DNA of 64,000 nt, taken from the NCBI RefSeq assembly GCF_018070565.1, contig NZ_JAGPXL010000003.1, positions 186,001-250,000 on the forward strand, in the 5' to 3' direction. This document shows positions 51,654 to 60,229 of the stretch, piece after piece. Position 1 is the first letter of the stretch, and the number at the start of each line of letters is the position of its first letter. Below the pieces are notes generated by a model. That model worked only from the letters and a program-made list of their open reading frames with translations, ran no database searches and was not told where the DNA came from. The position numbers and the translations under genes were made by a program. Source of the stretch: Streptomyces sp. B93 (GTDB taxonomy: Bacteria > Actinomycetota > Actinomycetes > Streptomycetales > Streptomycetaceae).

Positions 51654-52319
51654 ATGGCTCCGCCCTCCCTCTCCAGGCCACCGGCCCGGCTGCCCGACGA
51701 CCGGGACCGGTTATCCAGCCCCTCCCCCCAGCCGGCTCTCCCCGACCGGCCACCCGGAGGCGAGCACCACGGTCGACTCCCCGGGCCCCTCGGCCCCGAC
51801 CGGCTCGCCTCCGGGGCTCAACCGCCCCACCACATCCAGACCTTCGTCCTGCCGGGGATCCCGGAGTCGGCGGGTCTGGCCCGCAGACAGCTGCGCACCC
51901 TGCTCACCGCGTGGCACGTCGGCGAGGAAACACGTGACAACGCTGTCCTCGTCGCCTCGGAACTGGTCGGCAACGCCATCGCCCACTCGGTGAGCGAACG
52001 GATCGTGTTCCGGGTGATCCTCACCGCCGCGGACGCCCTCCGCCTGGAGGTCGAGGACCAGCGCCGAGGCCTCACCCGCCCCCACCCCCGGCAGCCCGGC
52101 CCCGACGAGCAGGGCGGGCGCGGTCTGCTGCTGGTGGACGTGGTCAGCGCCGCCTGGGGCGTCATCGACCTCCCGCACCGCCCCGGCCGCACGGTCTGGG
52201 CCGAACTGTCGCCCGAAGCACCGCCCGGCTCCCCCGCTCCCGCCCCGAGCGCAACCGAACGGCCCACCCCCCACTCGGCCGAAGGACCCCTCTCCCATGG
52301 ACCGAACCCGCACCCCTGA
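51654..52319 (+). CDS. ATP-binding protein (HATPase_c, RsbW-like anti-sigma kinase type)
   Basis: A 221-residue protein. The N-terminal 60 residues and the last 40 are disordered and Pro-rich. The middle is a histidine-kinase-like ATPase domain: N-box ELVGNAIAHS, G1 box EDQRRG and G2-like GGRGLLLVD. Single-domain proteins of this type bind sigma or anti-anti-sigma factors. Divergent from the DUF5753/DUF397 genes, as is common in Streptomyces. Confidence 0.85.
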   Translation: MAPPSLSRPPARLPDDRDRLSSPSPQPALPDRPPGGEHHGRLPGPLGPDRLASGAQPPHHIQTFVLPGIPESAGLARRQLRTLLTAWHVGEETRDNAVLVASELVGNAIAHSVSERIVFRVILTAADALRLEVEDQRRGLTRPHPRQPGPDEQGGRGLLLVDVVSAAWGVIDLPHRPGRTVWAELSPEAPPGSPAPAPSATERPTPHSAEGPLSHGPNPHP

Positions 52320-52737
52320 GCCGCCCCGGACCCGCTCCGCCCCGCTCGTCCAGGACCGCCCCGCCCGACGTCTGAAGATCCCCGCGCGACTCCCCGCCAG
52401 CCTCGGCTACGACGCCGTGGGCACCCTCCGCGAACACGGCGAACGCATCCTCGCCAGCCTCCCCCGGATCGGCTGCGTCTTCGCCGACGACCGGCGCTGG
52501 TGGTGGATCGTCCCCGCTGACTCCCACGTCGGCGTCGCCTGGCCCCCGGCGGTCCGCTACTCGGTGGGCGCCCGGCTGGCCGACCCGTCCTGGACGCCCA
52601 CCCGGCCCAAGCCCGCCCCGCACCTGATCCACGCCCCCGACGCGGGCTCCCCCTACACCCCGCCGATACCCCTGTACTTCCTCGCCTGCCGGCTGACGGG
52701 CAGCGCACCGCGCTGGTCCCTCACCTTTCCCGACTGA
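52297..52737 (+). CDS. Hypothetical protein
   Basis: A 146-residue protein of unknown family. It overlaps the ATPase gene by 23 bp, with a GAAGGA ribosome site. It contains several tryptophans (RRWWWIVP) and a Pro-rich C-terminal half; no transmembrane segment. Probably co-expressed with the ATPase. Confidence 0.7.
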   Translation: MDRTRTPEPPRTRSAPLVQDRPARRLKIPARLPASLGYDAVGTLREHGERILASLPRIGCVFADDRRWWWIVPADSHVGVAWPPAVRYSVGARLADPSWTPTRPKPAPHLIHAPDAGSPYTPPIPLYFLACRLTGSAPRWSLTFPD

Positions 52738-52824
52738 AGACCCGGCCCGCCGGCGGTGTTCCCCGGGCGCCCCGGCCCTTCCCCTACGCTGTGCAGCGGT
52801 TCCCCGGGACGAGGAGCATGGTCA

Positions 52825-53250
52825 GTGGCCGGTCGACAGCGCGGTGACAGCGGCTCCCCGGACGAGGTGTGGCGCCGGTTCGTCGAGGACTGCGGCGACG
52901 CACCGTACGTCCGGGCCCCCAGGGAGCCGTCCGCCCGGGAACGGGCCGCGGGCGCGCGGGTGGTGGCCGAGCCGGTGGACGCCGTCGGTGAGCTGTGGCG
53001 GCGGGAGGACACGGGGGACGCCACGGCCTGGCGCGATCTGGACGGCCGGGGCCGTCGCCGGCTGGTGCTGCGCGCGCTCGGCGCGGCCGCCGCGGTCGTC
53101 CTGTTCCTCCTCGTGGCCTCCGGCGGGCCCACCGGCGGGGGGAACGGCTACGAGACGCCCGGCGGTTCGGTGGTCCAGCAGTCCGAGGAGTCTCCCGTGG
53201 AGCGCCCCACCTCGGCCGAGGAGCCGCCCGACGGCACCGGTTCCGAGTGA
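52825..53250 (+). CDS. Small single-pass membrane protein (hypothetical)
   Basis: A 141-residue protein with a charged cytosolic part (1-75), one hydrophobic helix (about 81-100, VLRALGAAAAVVLFLLV) and a short acidic outer tail. GTG 52825 has GAGGAG 8 bp upstream. Family unknown. It lies directly upstream of the sulfotransferase gene (78-bp gap). Confidence 0.65.
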   Translation: MAGRQRGDSGSPDEVWRRFVEDCGDAPYVRAPREPSARERAAGARVVAEPVDAVGELWRREDTGDATAWRDLDGRGRRRLVLRALGAAAAVVLFLLVASGGPTGGGNGYETPGGSVVQQSEESPVERPTSAEEPPDGTGSE

Positions 53251-53328
53251 GCGCGAAGGCAGTATGGTCGGGTGGACCCAGGGGGAGGAAGACCACGTCG
53301 CACACGGTGAGGCAGGGAGGCAACAGCC

Positions 53329-54144
53329 ATGGCCCGGACCGGTACGGAGTTCCGTCGCGTCGCCCGCGGAGTCAAGCGGCGCCTGCGGAGGCTGGCGGAG
53401 CCCCCGGTGCCCCAGTCCGCCCTCCGGCTCGTCCCCGAACCGGTGTTCGTGATCTCCTCGGTGCGTTCCGGGTCCACCCTGCTGCGGGTCCTGCTCAACA
53501 GCCACCCGCAGATCTGCGCGCCGCACGAGATGCACCTGCGGACCCTGACCGTCGGCCTCAGCAAGCCCTACACCAAGAAGGCGATGTCCGAACTCGGCCT
53601 CGACCAGAGAGAGTTGGAGTACCTTCTGTGGGACCGGGTGCTGCACCGGGAACTGGTGCGCAGCGGCAAGCAGATCATCGTGGACAAGACGCCCGGCAAC
53701 GCGGGGGTGTGGGAACGGCTCCACGAGGCCTGGCCGAAGGCCCGGTACATCTTCCTGCTGCGGCACCCGGCGTCCATGGTGAGTTCGCTGCTCAACAACC
53801 GCCCGGACCGCGACCCGGAGGCGACGGTGAAGGAGGTCGGCGGCTATGTCGACGCGGTCGAGGCGGCCCGCAACGCGCTGCCCGGACTCACCGTCCGCTA
53901 TGAGGCGCTCACCGAGAGACCCGAGGAAGTGACCCGGGAGATCTGCGCCTTTCTCGGGGTGAACTGGACACCCAGGATGCTGGATTACCGCAAGGGCGAC
54001 CACGGTCCGTTCGTGCCGTTCATCGGCGACTGGAGCGAGAACATCAAGTCCGGGAGGATCCAGCGGGCCAGGCCGCTGCCCGACCCCGAGGACGTCCCCG
54101 AGCCGCTGCGCCCGATCGCCCGCGCCTGGGGATACCCGAGTTGA
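53329..54144 (+). CDS. Sulfotransferase-family protein
   Basis: A 271-residue protein that uses PAPS. The 5'-phosphosulfate loop is SSVRSGSTLL (about 43-52), and the 3'-phosphate loop is RHPASMV (about 146-152). The basic N-terminus resembles a peripheral membrane anchor. Substrate unknown. TTGA overlap with the next gene, an APS-kinase-like protein. Confidence 0.85.
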   Translation: MARTGTEFRRVARGVKRRLRRLAEPPVPQSALRLVPEPVFVISSVRSGSTLLRVLLNSHPQICAPHEMHLRTLTVGLSKPYTKKAMSELGLDQRELEYLLWDRVLHRELVRSGKQIIVDKTPGNAGVWERLHEAWPKARYIFLLRHPASMVSSLLNNRPDRDPEATVKEVGGYVDAVEAARNALPGLTVRYEALTERPEEVTREICAFLGVNWTPRMLDYRKGDHGPFVPFIGDWSENIKSGRIQRARPLPDPEDVPEPLRPIARAWGYPS

Positions 54145-54527
54145 CCGCGCCCGCGGACCGGGGCGGCGTGCGCTGCCGGTGCACCTGCCCCGGCGCCACG
54201 GTGTGGCTGACGGGCGGCCCCGCGGCCGACCGGCTGGCCGCCGCGTACGCGCTGGCCGAGCGGCTGCTGGCGGAGGAGCGGCGGGTCGAGGTGCTCGACC
54301 GGTTCGACGAGCTGGGCACCGACGCGCGCCGGATCGGCCTGGTCGCGGAGGTGCTGGCCCGCAACGGCGTGGTGGCCGTGGTGCCTTGCGCCCCGGAGAC
54401 ACTGGCCGCCGTCCGCGCCCGGCACTCGGCGAGCCACACCCGTTATGTGGAGATATGCGTCACGGGTCGACGGAGCCCCGAGGAGTCGGTGCGCGCGGCG
54501 CACGGGCGGCTGCTCGGCCCGCACTGA
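54141..54527 (+). CDS. APS-kinase-like protein lacking the P-loop
   Basis: A 128-residue protein that follows the adenylylsulfate kinase pattern in order: GATVWLTG (18-25), RVEVLD (48-53), RIGLVAEVLARNGV (64-77) and AVRARH (90-95). The P-loop position reads GGPAADRL instead of GxxGxGKS/T and the protein is 50-70 residues shorter than CysC. Catalysis is therefore unlikely; a regulatory or scaffolding role beside the sulfotransferase is inferred. TTG start overlaps the sulfotransferase stop. Confidence 0.75.
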   Translation: MTAPADRGGVRCRCTCPGATVWLTGGPAADRLAAAYALAERLLAEERRVEVLDRFDELGTDARRIGLVAEVLARNGVVAVVPCAPETLAAVRARHSASHTRYVEICVTGRRSPEESVRAAHGRLLGPH

Positions 54528-54594
54528 ACCCGCACCGCATCCGCGTGCATGCTCTGACCTCCCAGGTTTACTCGACCGGAAGGCCGTGGCTAGG

Positions 54595-55782
54595 GTGACC
54601 CGGTGTTCGCCCACCGGTCACATACGCAACTCCCGTAAGAGGTGTTCTGTTCTGTCTGGGTTCCCTCAAGCTCACCAAGCAGTCACGAGCGAGACGCTGC
54701 CGCGCAGCCCCGGGCAGGCACCGCCGCCACCGGCGGCCTCCGACAGACCCGCCACCGACCAGGCCGCGCGGCCGGGCAAGGAGCGGGACGCGTTCTTCGA
54801 CAACGCAAAGTTCCTGGCCATCGTGCTGGTCGCGATGGGACACGCGTGGGAACCACTGCGCGGCGACAGCCGCACCGTCACCGCCCTCTACACACTCGTC
54901 TACGCCTTCCACATGCCGGCGTTCATCGTGATCTCCGGCTACTTCTCGCGGAGCTTCGACGCGGCCCCGGGACGGGTGAAGCGGCTGCTGACCGGTGTGG
55001 CGGTGCCGTACATCGTGTTCGAGGTGGCGTACTCCGTCTTCATCGGGTGGTCCGAGGGTGACCCGGACCGGCCGATCAGTCTGCTGGACCCGCTGTACCT
55101 GACCTGGTTCCTGGCGGCGTTGTTCATCTGGCGGCTGACCACGCCGATCTGGAAGCTCGTGCGCTGGCCGCTGCCCGTCGCCCTCGGGATCGCGATGCTG
55201 GCGACCCTCTCCCCGGACATCGGCACGGACCTCGACCTCCAGCGCACCCTCCAGTTCCTGCCGTTCTTCGTGGCGGGGCTGCTGCTGCGGGCGGAGCACT
55301 TCCAGCTGCTGCGCCACCGGACGGTGCGCGCCCTGGCCGTCCCGGTCTTCCTCTGCGCGGCCGTCACGGCGTACTGGGCGGTGCCGCGGATGAACTACGC
55401 GTGGTTCTTCCACCGCTCCAGCGCCGAGGAACTGGCCGCCCCCGCCTGGTACGGGCCGGTCATGACGCTGGCCCTCTTCGGCTGCTCCATGGTCCTCGCC
55501 GCCTGCTTCCTCGCCCTGGTGCCGCGGCGCCGGACGTGGTTCACCGCGCTGGGCGCGGGCACCCTGTGCGGCTATCTGCTGCACGGCTTCTTCATCAAGG
55601 CGGCCGATCACTGGCACTGGGCCGACCACGCGTTCTTCCAGCGGCCGCTGGGCGCGATCACCGTCACGCTGGTCGCCGGGGCGGGTGTCACCCTGCTGTG
55701 TTCGGCGCCGGTACGGCGGGTCTTCCGCTGTGTGCTGGAGCCGAGGATGGAGTGGGCCTTCCGCCAGCAGCAGAAGGTCTGA
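54595..55782 (+). CDS. Membrane acyltransferase (acyltransferase 3 / fucose 4-O-acetylase-like)
   Basis: About 395 residues. A Pro-rich cytosolic N-terminus (1-60) precedes about 10 transmembrane helices of the acyltransferase-3 fold. FFDNAKFLAIVLVAMGHAW holds the conserved Asn and catalytic-type His. Probably O-acetylates a carbohydrate or lipid at the membrane. Start uncertain: GTG 54595 follows GGAAGG; TAGGGT around 54591 may be a -10 box, in which case the true start would lie downstream. Confidence 0.82.
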   Translation: MTRCSPTGHIRNSRKRCSVLSGFPQAHQAVTSETLPRSPGQAPPPPAASDRPATDQAARPGKERDAFFDNAKFLAIVLVAMGHAWEPLRGDSRTVTALYTLVYAFHMPAFIVISGYFSRSFDAAPGRVKRLLTGVAVPYIVFEVAYSVFIGWSEGDPDRPISLLDPLYLTWFLAALFIWRLTTPIWKLVRWPLPVALGIAMLATLSPDIGTDLDLQRTLQFLPFFVAGLLLRAEHFQLLRHRTVRALAVPVFLCAAVTAYWAVPRMNYAWFFHRSSAEELAAPAWYGPVMTLALFGCSMVLAACFLALVPRRRTWFTALGAGTLCGYLLHGFFIKAADHWHWADHAFFQRPLGAITVTLVAGAGVTLLCSAPVRRVFRCVLEPRMEWAFRQQQKV

Positions 55783-55939
55783 CGGTCCCGCCCCCGGAAC
55801 GAGCGCGCTGGGGCCCGGAGAGGGGAGCCGTCTGCGACGATGGACCCTGCTCCGTCAGGAGCGTGCGACGGGCAGGGGCGTCGGTGGCCGCCCCGGGGGT
55901 CGCGGGGCGTGGGAAGCCGCCACCGGCGCTGGAGGGGAC

Positions 55940-56986
55940 GTGTCCGAAGGGAACGACCGGGGCTCCGTGCTGTCCACCCTGCCGTTCACCATGATGGCGA
56001 CGGTGTCGCTGGTGGACGTGGCCATAGGCCCTTCGGTGGGGCTGCTGCCGCTCCTGGCGCTGGGGCCCGCGTTCGCCGCGCTGGTCGGCGGCTGGCGGCG
56101 TACCGCGGCGATCGGCGTGCTGGCGATGCTGCTCACCGTCGCCCTCGGGCTGTACGACGACCTGTTCGACGGCGTACGCGGATTCGTCAGCGTGGTCTCG
56201 GTGCTGGGGGTGACCGCCGCGGGGCTGGTGGCCGTGTCGATGCGGCAGCGGCGGGAGGCGGAGCTGGCCAGTGTGCGCTCGATCGCCGAGGCGGCGCAGC
56301 GGGTGCTGCTGAAGCCGGTGCCGCGGCTGGCGGGGCAGCTGCGGGCCGCGGTGTCGTACACGTCGGCGGTGGCCGAGGCCAGGATCGGCGGCGATCTGTA
56401 CGAGGTGGTCGCGGCCCCGCAGGGTGTCCGGGTGATCGTGGGCGATGTGCAGGGCAAGGGCCTGGAGGCGGTGGAGACCGCGGCCGTGGTCCTCGGCGCG
56501 TTCCGCGAGGCGGCGCTGGACGAGGCCGATCTGACCGCGGTGGGGCGCCGTCTGTCGCGGTCGGTGGACCGGCAGCTGGAGGGCGAGAAGTTCGTCACCG
56601 CGATCCTCGCCGAGGTGACCGACCACGAGGTCACCTTCCTCAACTACGGTCATCCGGCGCCGCTGCTGATCCACGCCGACGGCTCCTCCGCGCTGCCCGA
56701 ACCGCCCGCCTACGCGCTGCCGCTGGGGCTGAGCGCGCACGCGCCGTCCGCACCGCTGCCCTACCGGGCCGACTTCCGCCCCGGGGACCAGCTGCTGCTG
56801 TACACCGACGGCATTACCGAGGCCAGGGACGGCGCGGGCCGGTTCTACCCGCTGCCCGAGCGGGCCCACCTGCTCAAGGAGCACGACCCGGAGGCCGCCC
56901 TGGAGACGTTAAGGGCGGACCTGCTCCAGCACATAGGCGGCCCCCTCCAGGACGACGCGGCGATGCTGCTGCTGCGCTACCGCTGA
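55940..56986 (+). CDS. SpoIIE/PP2C-family membrane phosphatase
   Basis: A 348-residue protein. Three or four transmembrane helices in residues 10-105 are followed by a PP2C-like SpoIIE domain with the metal aspartates in RIGGDLYE and VGDVQGKG, and C-terminal YTDGITEARD and QDDAAMLLL. Dephosphorylates an anti-anti-sigma factor in related systems. GTG 55940 with GGAGGGG upstream. Confidence 0.88.
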   Translation: MSEGNDRGSVLSTLPFTMMATVSLVDVAIGPSVGLLPLLALGPAFAALVGGWRRTAAIGVLAMLLTVALGLYDDLFDGVRGFVSVVSVLGVTAAGLVAVSMRQRREAELASVRSIAEAAQRVLLKPVPRLAGQLRAAVSYTSAVAEARIGGDLYEVVAAPQGVRVIVGDVQGKGLEAVETAAVVLGAFREAALDEADLTAVGRRLSRSVDRQLEGEKFVTAILAEVTDHEVTFLNYGHPAPLLIHADGSSALPEPPAYALPLGLSAHAPSAPLPYRADFRPGDQLLLYTDGITEARDGAGRFYPLPERAHLLKEHDPEAALETLRADLLQHIGGPLQDDAAMLLLRYR

Positions 56987-57026
56987 GGGCTCTGCACCCC
57001 GGGCCTCCGTGGAGCCGGGGCCCGGG

Positions 57027-57389
57027 TCACTCCGTGCAGGACTCGGCGCTCTCCGGCAGGTGTTCCCTCGCCCACTCCCGCAGCTCGCTGATCGCGGGTT
57101 CCAGGGCGGCGCCGGTAGCCGTCAGGCCGTAGGTGACGCGCAGCGGCGGTCCCTCGTCGACCTCGCGGACCACGAGTCCGGCGGCGCCGAGTTCGGTGAG
57201 GCGGTCGGAGAGCATGCGCTCGCTGATGCCGGGGATCGCCCTGCGCAGGTCGGCGAAGTGCGCGGGGTGGGCCATCAGCACGGCCACGATCGGCCCGGTC
57301 CAGCGCTTCCCGAGCAGCTGGAAGACACGGGTGATCCCGTCGTCCACCTGCTCACAAGGGCCCGCACCGTGGCTCTGATCGACCGTCAT
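57027..57389 (-). CDS. HxlR-family transcriptional regulator
   Basis: A 120-residue winged helix regulator with the sensing Cys near the start (GAGPCEQVDDGI) and recognition helix in ISERMLSDRLTEL. ATG 57389 with GGAG upstream. Divergent from the azoreductase gene; an AT-rich stretch (57420-57460) between them holds the probable operator. Confidence 0.88.
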   Translation of the reverse strand: MTVDQSHGAGPCEQVDDGITRVFQLLGKRWTGPIVAVLMAHPAHFADLRRAIPGISERMLSDRLTELGAAGLVVREVDEGPPLRVTYGLTATGAALEPAISELREWAREHLPESAESCTE

Positions 57390-57530
57390 GGCTCCAGCAT
57401 AGCGGTCGGGACCGTACGGAGATGAAAAAAAGTAAGCCCCTATGTAATCTGAAGCTACGCACGAAAGAGCGGGCCATGGGCGACACACGTCGTCCCGGGC
57501 ATCCCTTTGCCTTTTTCACTGGAGAAACGC

Positions 57531-58175
57531 ATGACCACGCTGCTGCACATCGACTCGTCCGTGTTCCCCGGCGAGGCCTCCGCCTCCCGCGCCGTGGCGG
57601 AGACCTTCCGCCGGACCTGGCAGGAGCAGCACCCCGAGGGCACCGTGATCTACCGCGACCTCGCCAAGGACCCGGTTCCGCACATCACCGCCGACGCCCA
57701 CACGGCCGGGTTCCTCGATCCGGCCGCCCGCACCCCCGAGCAGGCCGAGGCCTTCGGTGCCCGGCTGGAGCTGATCGAGGAGCTGGAGCGGGCCGACGCC
57801 GTCCTGATCGGCGCCCCGATGTACAACTTCTCGATCCCCTCGACCCTCAAGGCCTGGCTGGACAACGTGATCCTCTTCGGCCGCACCGCGGGCGACGCCC
57901 CGTCCGCCAAGGGCACGCCCGTCACGGTCGTCGCCAGCCGCGGCGGCTCCTACGCGCCCGGCACGCCCAGGGAGGGGTACGAGTACGTGCAGAACCTCCT
58001 CGGGGCGATCCTGGTCGACATGATGTCCCTGGACACCGAGTTCATCGTCCCGGAACTCACCATGGCCCCGGACAACCCCGCGATGGCCGAACTGGTCCCG
58101 CTGTACGAGGCCTCCCGCGAGCGGGCCCACCAGCACGCCGCCGCCAAGGCCAAGCAGCTCGCGCTGCGCGCCTGA
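57531..58175 (+). CDS. azoR: FMN-dependent NADH-azoreductase
   Basis: A 214-residue flavodoxin-fold enzyme (AzoR/AcpD type): IDSSVFPGEASASRAV (FMN loop) and APMYNFSIPSTLKAWLDN. It reduces azo dyes and quinones. GGAGAAA precedes the ATG. Likely regulated by the divergent HxlR protein in response to quinones or electrophiles. Confidence 0.9.
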   Translation: MTTLLHIDSSVFPGEASASRAVAETFRRTWQEQHPEGTVIYRDLAKDPVPHITADAHTAGFLDPAARTPEQAEAFGARLELIEELERADAVLIGAPMYNFSIPSTLKAWLDNVILFGRTAGDAPSAKGTPVTVVASRGGSYAPGTPREGYEYVQNLLGAILVDMMSLDTEFIVPELTMAPDNPAMAELVPLYEASRERAHQHAAAKAKQLALRA

Positions 58176-58233
58176 CGGGCGTCCGACGCGCGCGCCGACG
58201 CGCCAACCGGTCCCGGCAAGGGCTTTCAGACGT

Positions 58234-58245
58234 TACCGTCCGGTA
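58234..58245. promoter_or_regulatory. TACCG-TC-CGGTA palindrome upstream of amidase
   Basis: Perfect 5-bp arms with a 2-bp spacer, 25 bp upstream of the amidase ATG. Resembles a TetR-type site in a streptomycete promoter, but no regulator is adjacent. Confidence 0.4.
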
Positions 58246-58269
58246 GACAACCGGCTGCCGGAGGCTCCC

Positions 58270-59697
58270 ATGACGTTCGACCCCGCCGTGACCGGACTCG
58301 CGGACACCGCCCGGGCGCTCGCCGAGGGGCGGGTGACCTCGCGGGCGCTGACCGAGGGCGCGCTGGCGCGGATCGCGGCGACCCGGGGCACCCTCAACGC
58401 CTTCCGCGTCGTACGGACCGGGGCCGCGCTCGCCGAGGCCGAGGTCGCCGACCGGGAGCTGGCCGCCGGGGGCCGCCGTCCGCTCCTCGGGGTTCCGGTC
58501 GCGGTGAAGGACGACATGGACGTGGCCGGGGAGCCGACCGCGTTCGGCTGCGCCGGTGACTTCCCGCCCGTCGCGGCGGACGGGGAGGCGGTACGGCGGC
58601 TGCGGGCGGCCGGAGCGGTGATCGTCGGCAAGACGAACACCTGTGAGTTCGGGCAGTGGCCCGTCACCGAGGGCCCCGCGTTCGGGGCGACCCGCAACCC
58701 GTGGAACCCTCGGCACACACCCGGCGGCTCCTCCGGCGGTTCGGCGGCGGCCGTCGCCGCGGGCCTGGTCCCGGCGGCGCTCGGCTCGGACGGCGCCGGG
58801 TCGGTCCGCATCCCGGCCGCCTGGACCCATCTGGTCGGCATCAAGCCGCAGCGCGGCCGGATCTCGACCTGGCCGCGCGGGGAGTCCTTCCAGGGCATCA
58901 CCGTCAACGGCACCCTGGCCCGCACGGTCGCCGACGCGGCACTGCTGCTGGACGCGGCCAGCGGCAACCACGTCCACGACCCGCACCGGCCGCCCGCCGT
59001 GGACGCCTCCGCCGCGGCCCGGCGCGACCCCGGCCGGCTGCGGATCGCCCTGTCCCTGAAACCGCCGTTCACCGCGCTGCCCACCCCGCTGCACCCGGAG
59101 ATCCGGGCGCGGGTCGTCGAACTCGCCGACCGGCTCGCCGCGCTGGGGCACACCGTCGAGGAGGCCGACCCGCCCTACGGGCAGATCGGGCTGACCTTCG
59201 TGCCCCGGGCCACCGCCGGGATCGCCGAGCGGGTGGCCGAGGCGCCCTTCCCCGCGCTGCTGGACCCGCGCACCCTGGCCGCGGCCCGGCTGGGGCGGCT
59301 GCTCGGCGGACCCCCGCTGCGCGCGGCGCGACGGGCCGAGGGCCCCCTGAAGCGTCGTATCGGCGCGTTCTTCACCTCGTACGACGTGGTCCTCGCGCCG
59401 ACGACCGCCGCGCCGCCGCCGCGGATCGGGGCGCTGCGCGGGCTGGGCGGGTTCGCCACCGACCGGGCGGTGATCGCCGCCTGTCCGTACGCCTGGCCGT
59501 GGAACGTGCTGGGCTGGCCCGGGGTCGGGGTGCCTGCCGGGTTCATGGGCGACGGGCTGCCGGTGGGCGCCCAGCTGCTCGGGCCCGCGCACAGCGAACC
59601 GCTGCTGGTGTCGCTGGCCGCGCAGCTGGAGGCGGAGCTGCGCTGGCAGGACCGGTGGCCCCCGTCGGCGGCCGACCCGGCGTCGGCTGCCGTGTGA
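58270..59697 (+). CDS. Amidase (amidase signature family)
   Basis: A 475-residue enzyme. The Ser-cisSer-Lys triad is readable: lysine in GVPVAVKDD, cis-serine in GGSSGGS and nucleophile serine in GSDGAGSVRIPA. The latter is usually GSDTGGS; the change to GAGS is minor. Broad amide-hydrolase family; substrate unknown. Confidence 0.88.
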   Translation: MTFDPAVTGLADTARALAEGRVTSRALTEGALARIAATRGTLNAFRVVRTGAALAEAEVADRELAAGGRRPLLGVPVAVKDDMDVAGEPTAFGCAGDFPPVAADGEAVRRLRAAGAVIVGKTNTCEFGQWPVTEGPAFGATRNPWNPRHTPGGSSGGSAAAVAAGLVPAALGSDGAGSVRIPAAWTHLVGIKPQRGRISTWPRGESFQGITVNGTLARTVADAALLLDAASGNHVHDPHRPPAVDASAAARRDPGRLRIALSLKPPFTALPTPLHPEIRARVVELADRLAALGHTVEEADPPYGQIGLTFVPRATAGIAERVAEAPFPALLDPRTLAAARLGRLLGGPPLRAARRAEGPLKRRIGAFFTSYDVVLAPTTAAPPPRIGALRGLGGFATDRAVIAACPYAWPWNVLGWPGVGVPAGFMGDGLPVGAQLLGPAHSEPLLVSLAAQLEAELRWQDRWPPSAADPASAAV

Positions 59698-59782
59698 GCG
59701 AGGCCTCTTGGCGCCCGGTGCGGCGGCAGCAGAGGCGGCCTCGGTTGCCGCGCGCTCGGAGCCGCCCTCTACGGTGATCCCC

Positions 59783-60229
59783 GTGACTGCGCTGACCGAC
59801 GAGAACGCCCCCGGCCGCCAAGGCCCCACCGCGACCACCGAGGCCGACCCCCGCGAGGTGGGCCGGGTGCGGACCGAGTACTCCCCCGCCTACGACGGCG
59901 ACCCCGATCCCGGGGAGATCGTCTGGACATGGGTCCCCTATGAGGAGAACGACGGGCGGGGCAAGGACCGGCCCGTGCTGGTGGTGGCACGGGAGGCGGC
60001 GGGCACCCTGCTCGCGGTGCAGCTCAGCAGCAGGCGGCGGGACGGGGAGCGGGACTGGGTGCCGATCGGCAGCGGGCCGTGGGACCGGTCGGGCCGGGAC
60101 TCCTGGGTCGGCGTGGACCGGGTCCTGCGCCTGCACGAACAGGGCATGCGCCGGGAGGCGTGCGCCCTGGACCGTATGCGCTTCAACGCCGTGCGCCACC
60201 GGCTGCGGGAGCGCTACGGCTGGAGCTGA
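59783..60229 (+). CDS. PemK/MazF-like protein (toxin-fold)
   Basis: A 148-residue protein. The C-terminal part (about 45-148, GEIVWTWVPYEENDGRGKDRPVLVV) follows the SH3-like PemK/MazF fold with the KDRPVLVV strand. The N-terminal 40 residues are disordered. No antitoxin gene is adjacent, so it may not act as a toxin. GTG 59783; TACGGT 8 bp upstream suggests a leaderless start (an alternative GTG is at 59774). Overlaps the PARG-like gene by 16 bp tail-to-tail. Confidence 0.72.
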   Translation: MTALTDENAPGRQGPTATTEADPREVGRVRTEYSPAYDGDPDPGEIVWTWVPYEENDGRGKDRPVLVVAREAAGTLLAVQLSSRRRDGERDWVPIGSGPWDRSGRDSWVGVDRVLRLHEQGMRREACALDRMRFNAVRHRLRERYGWS

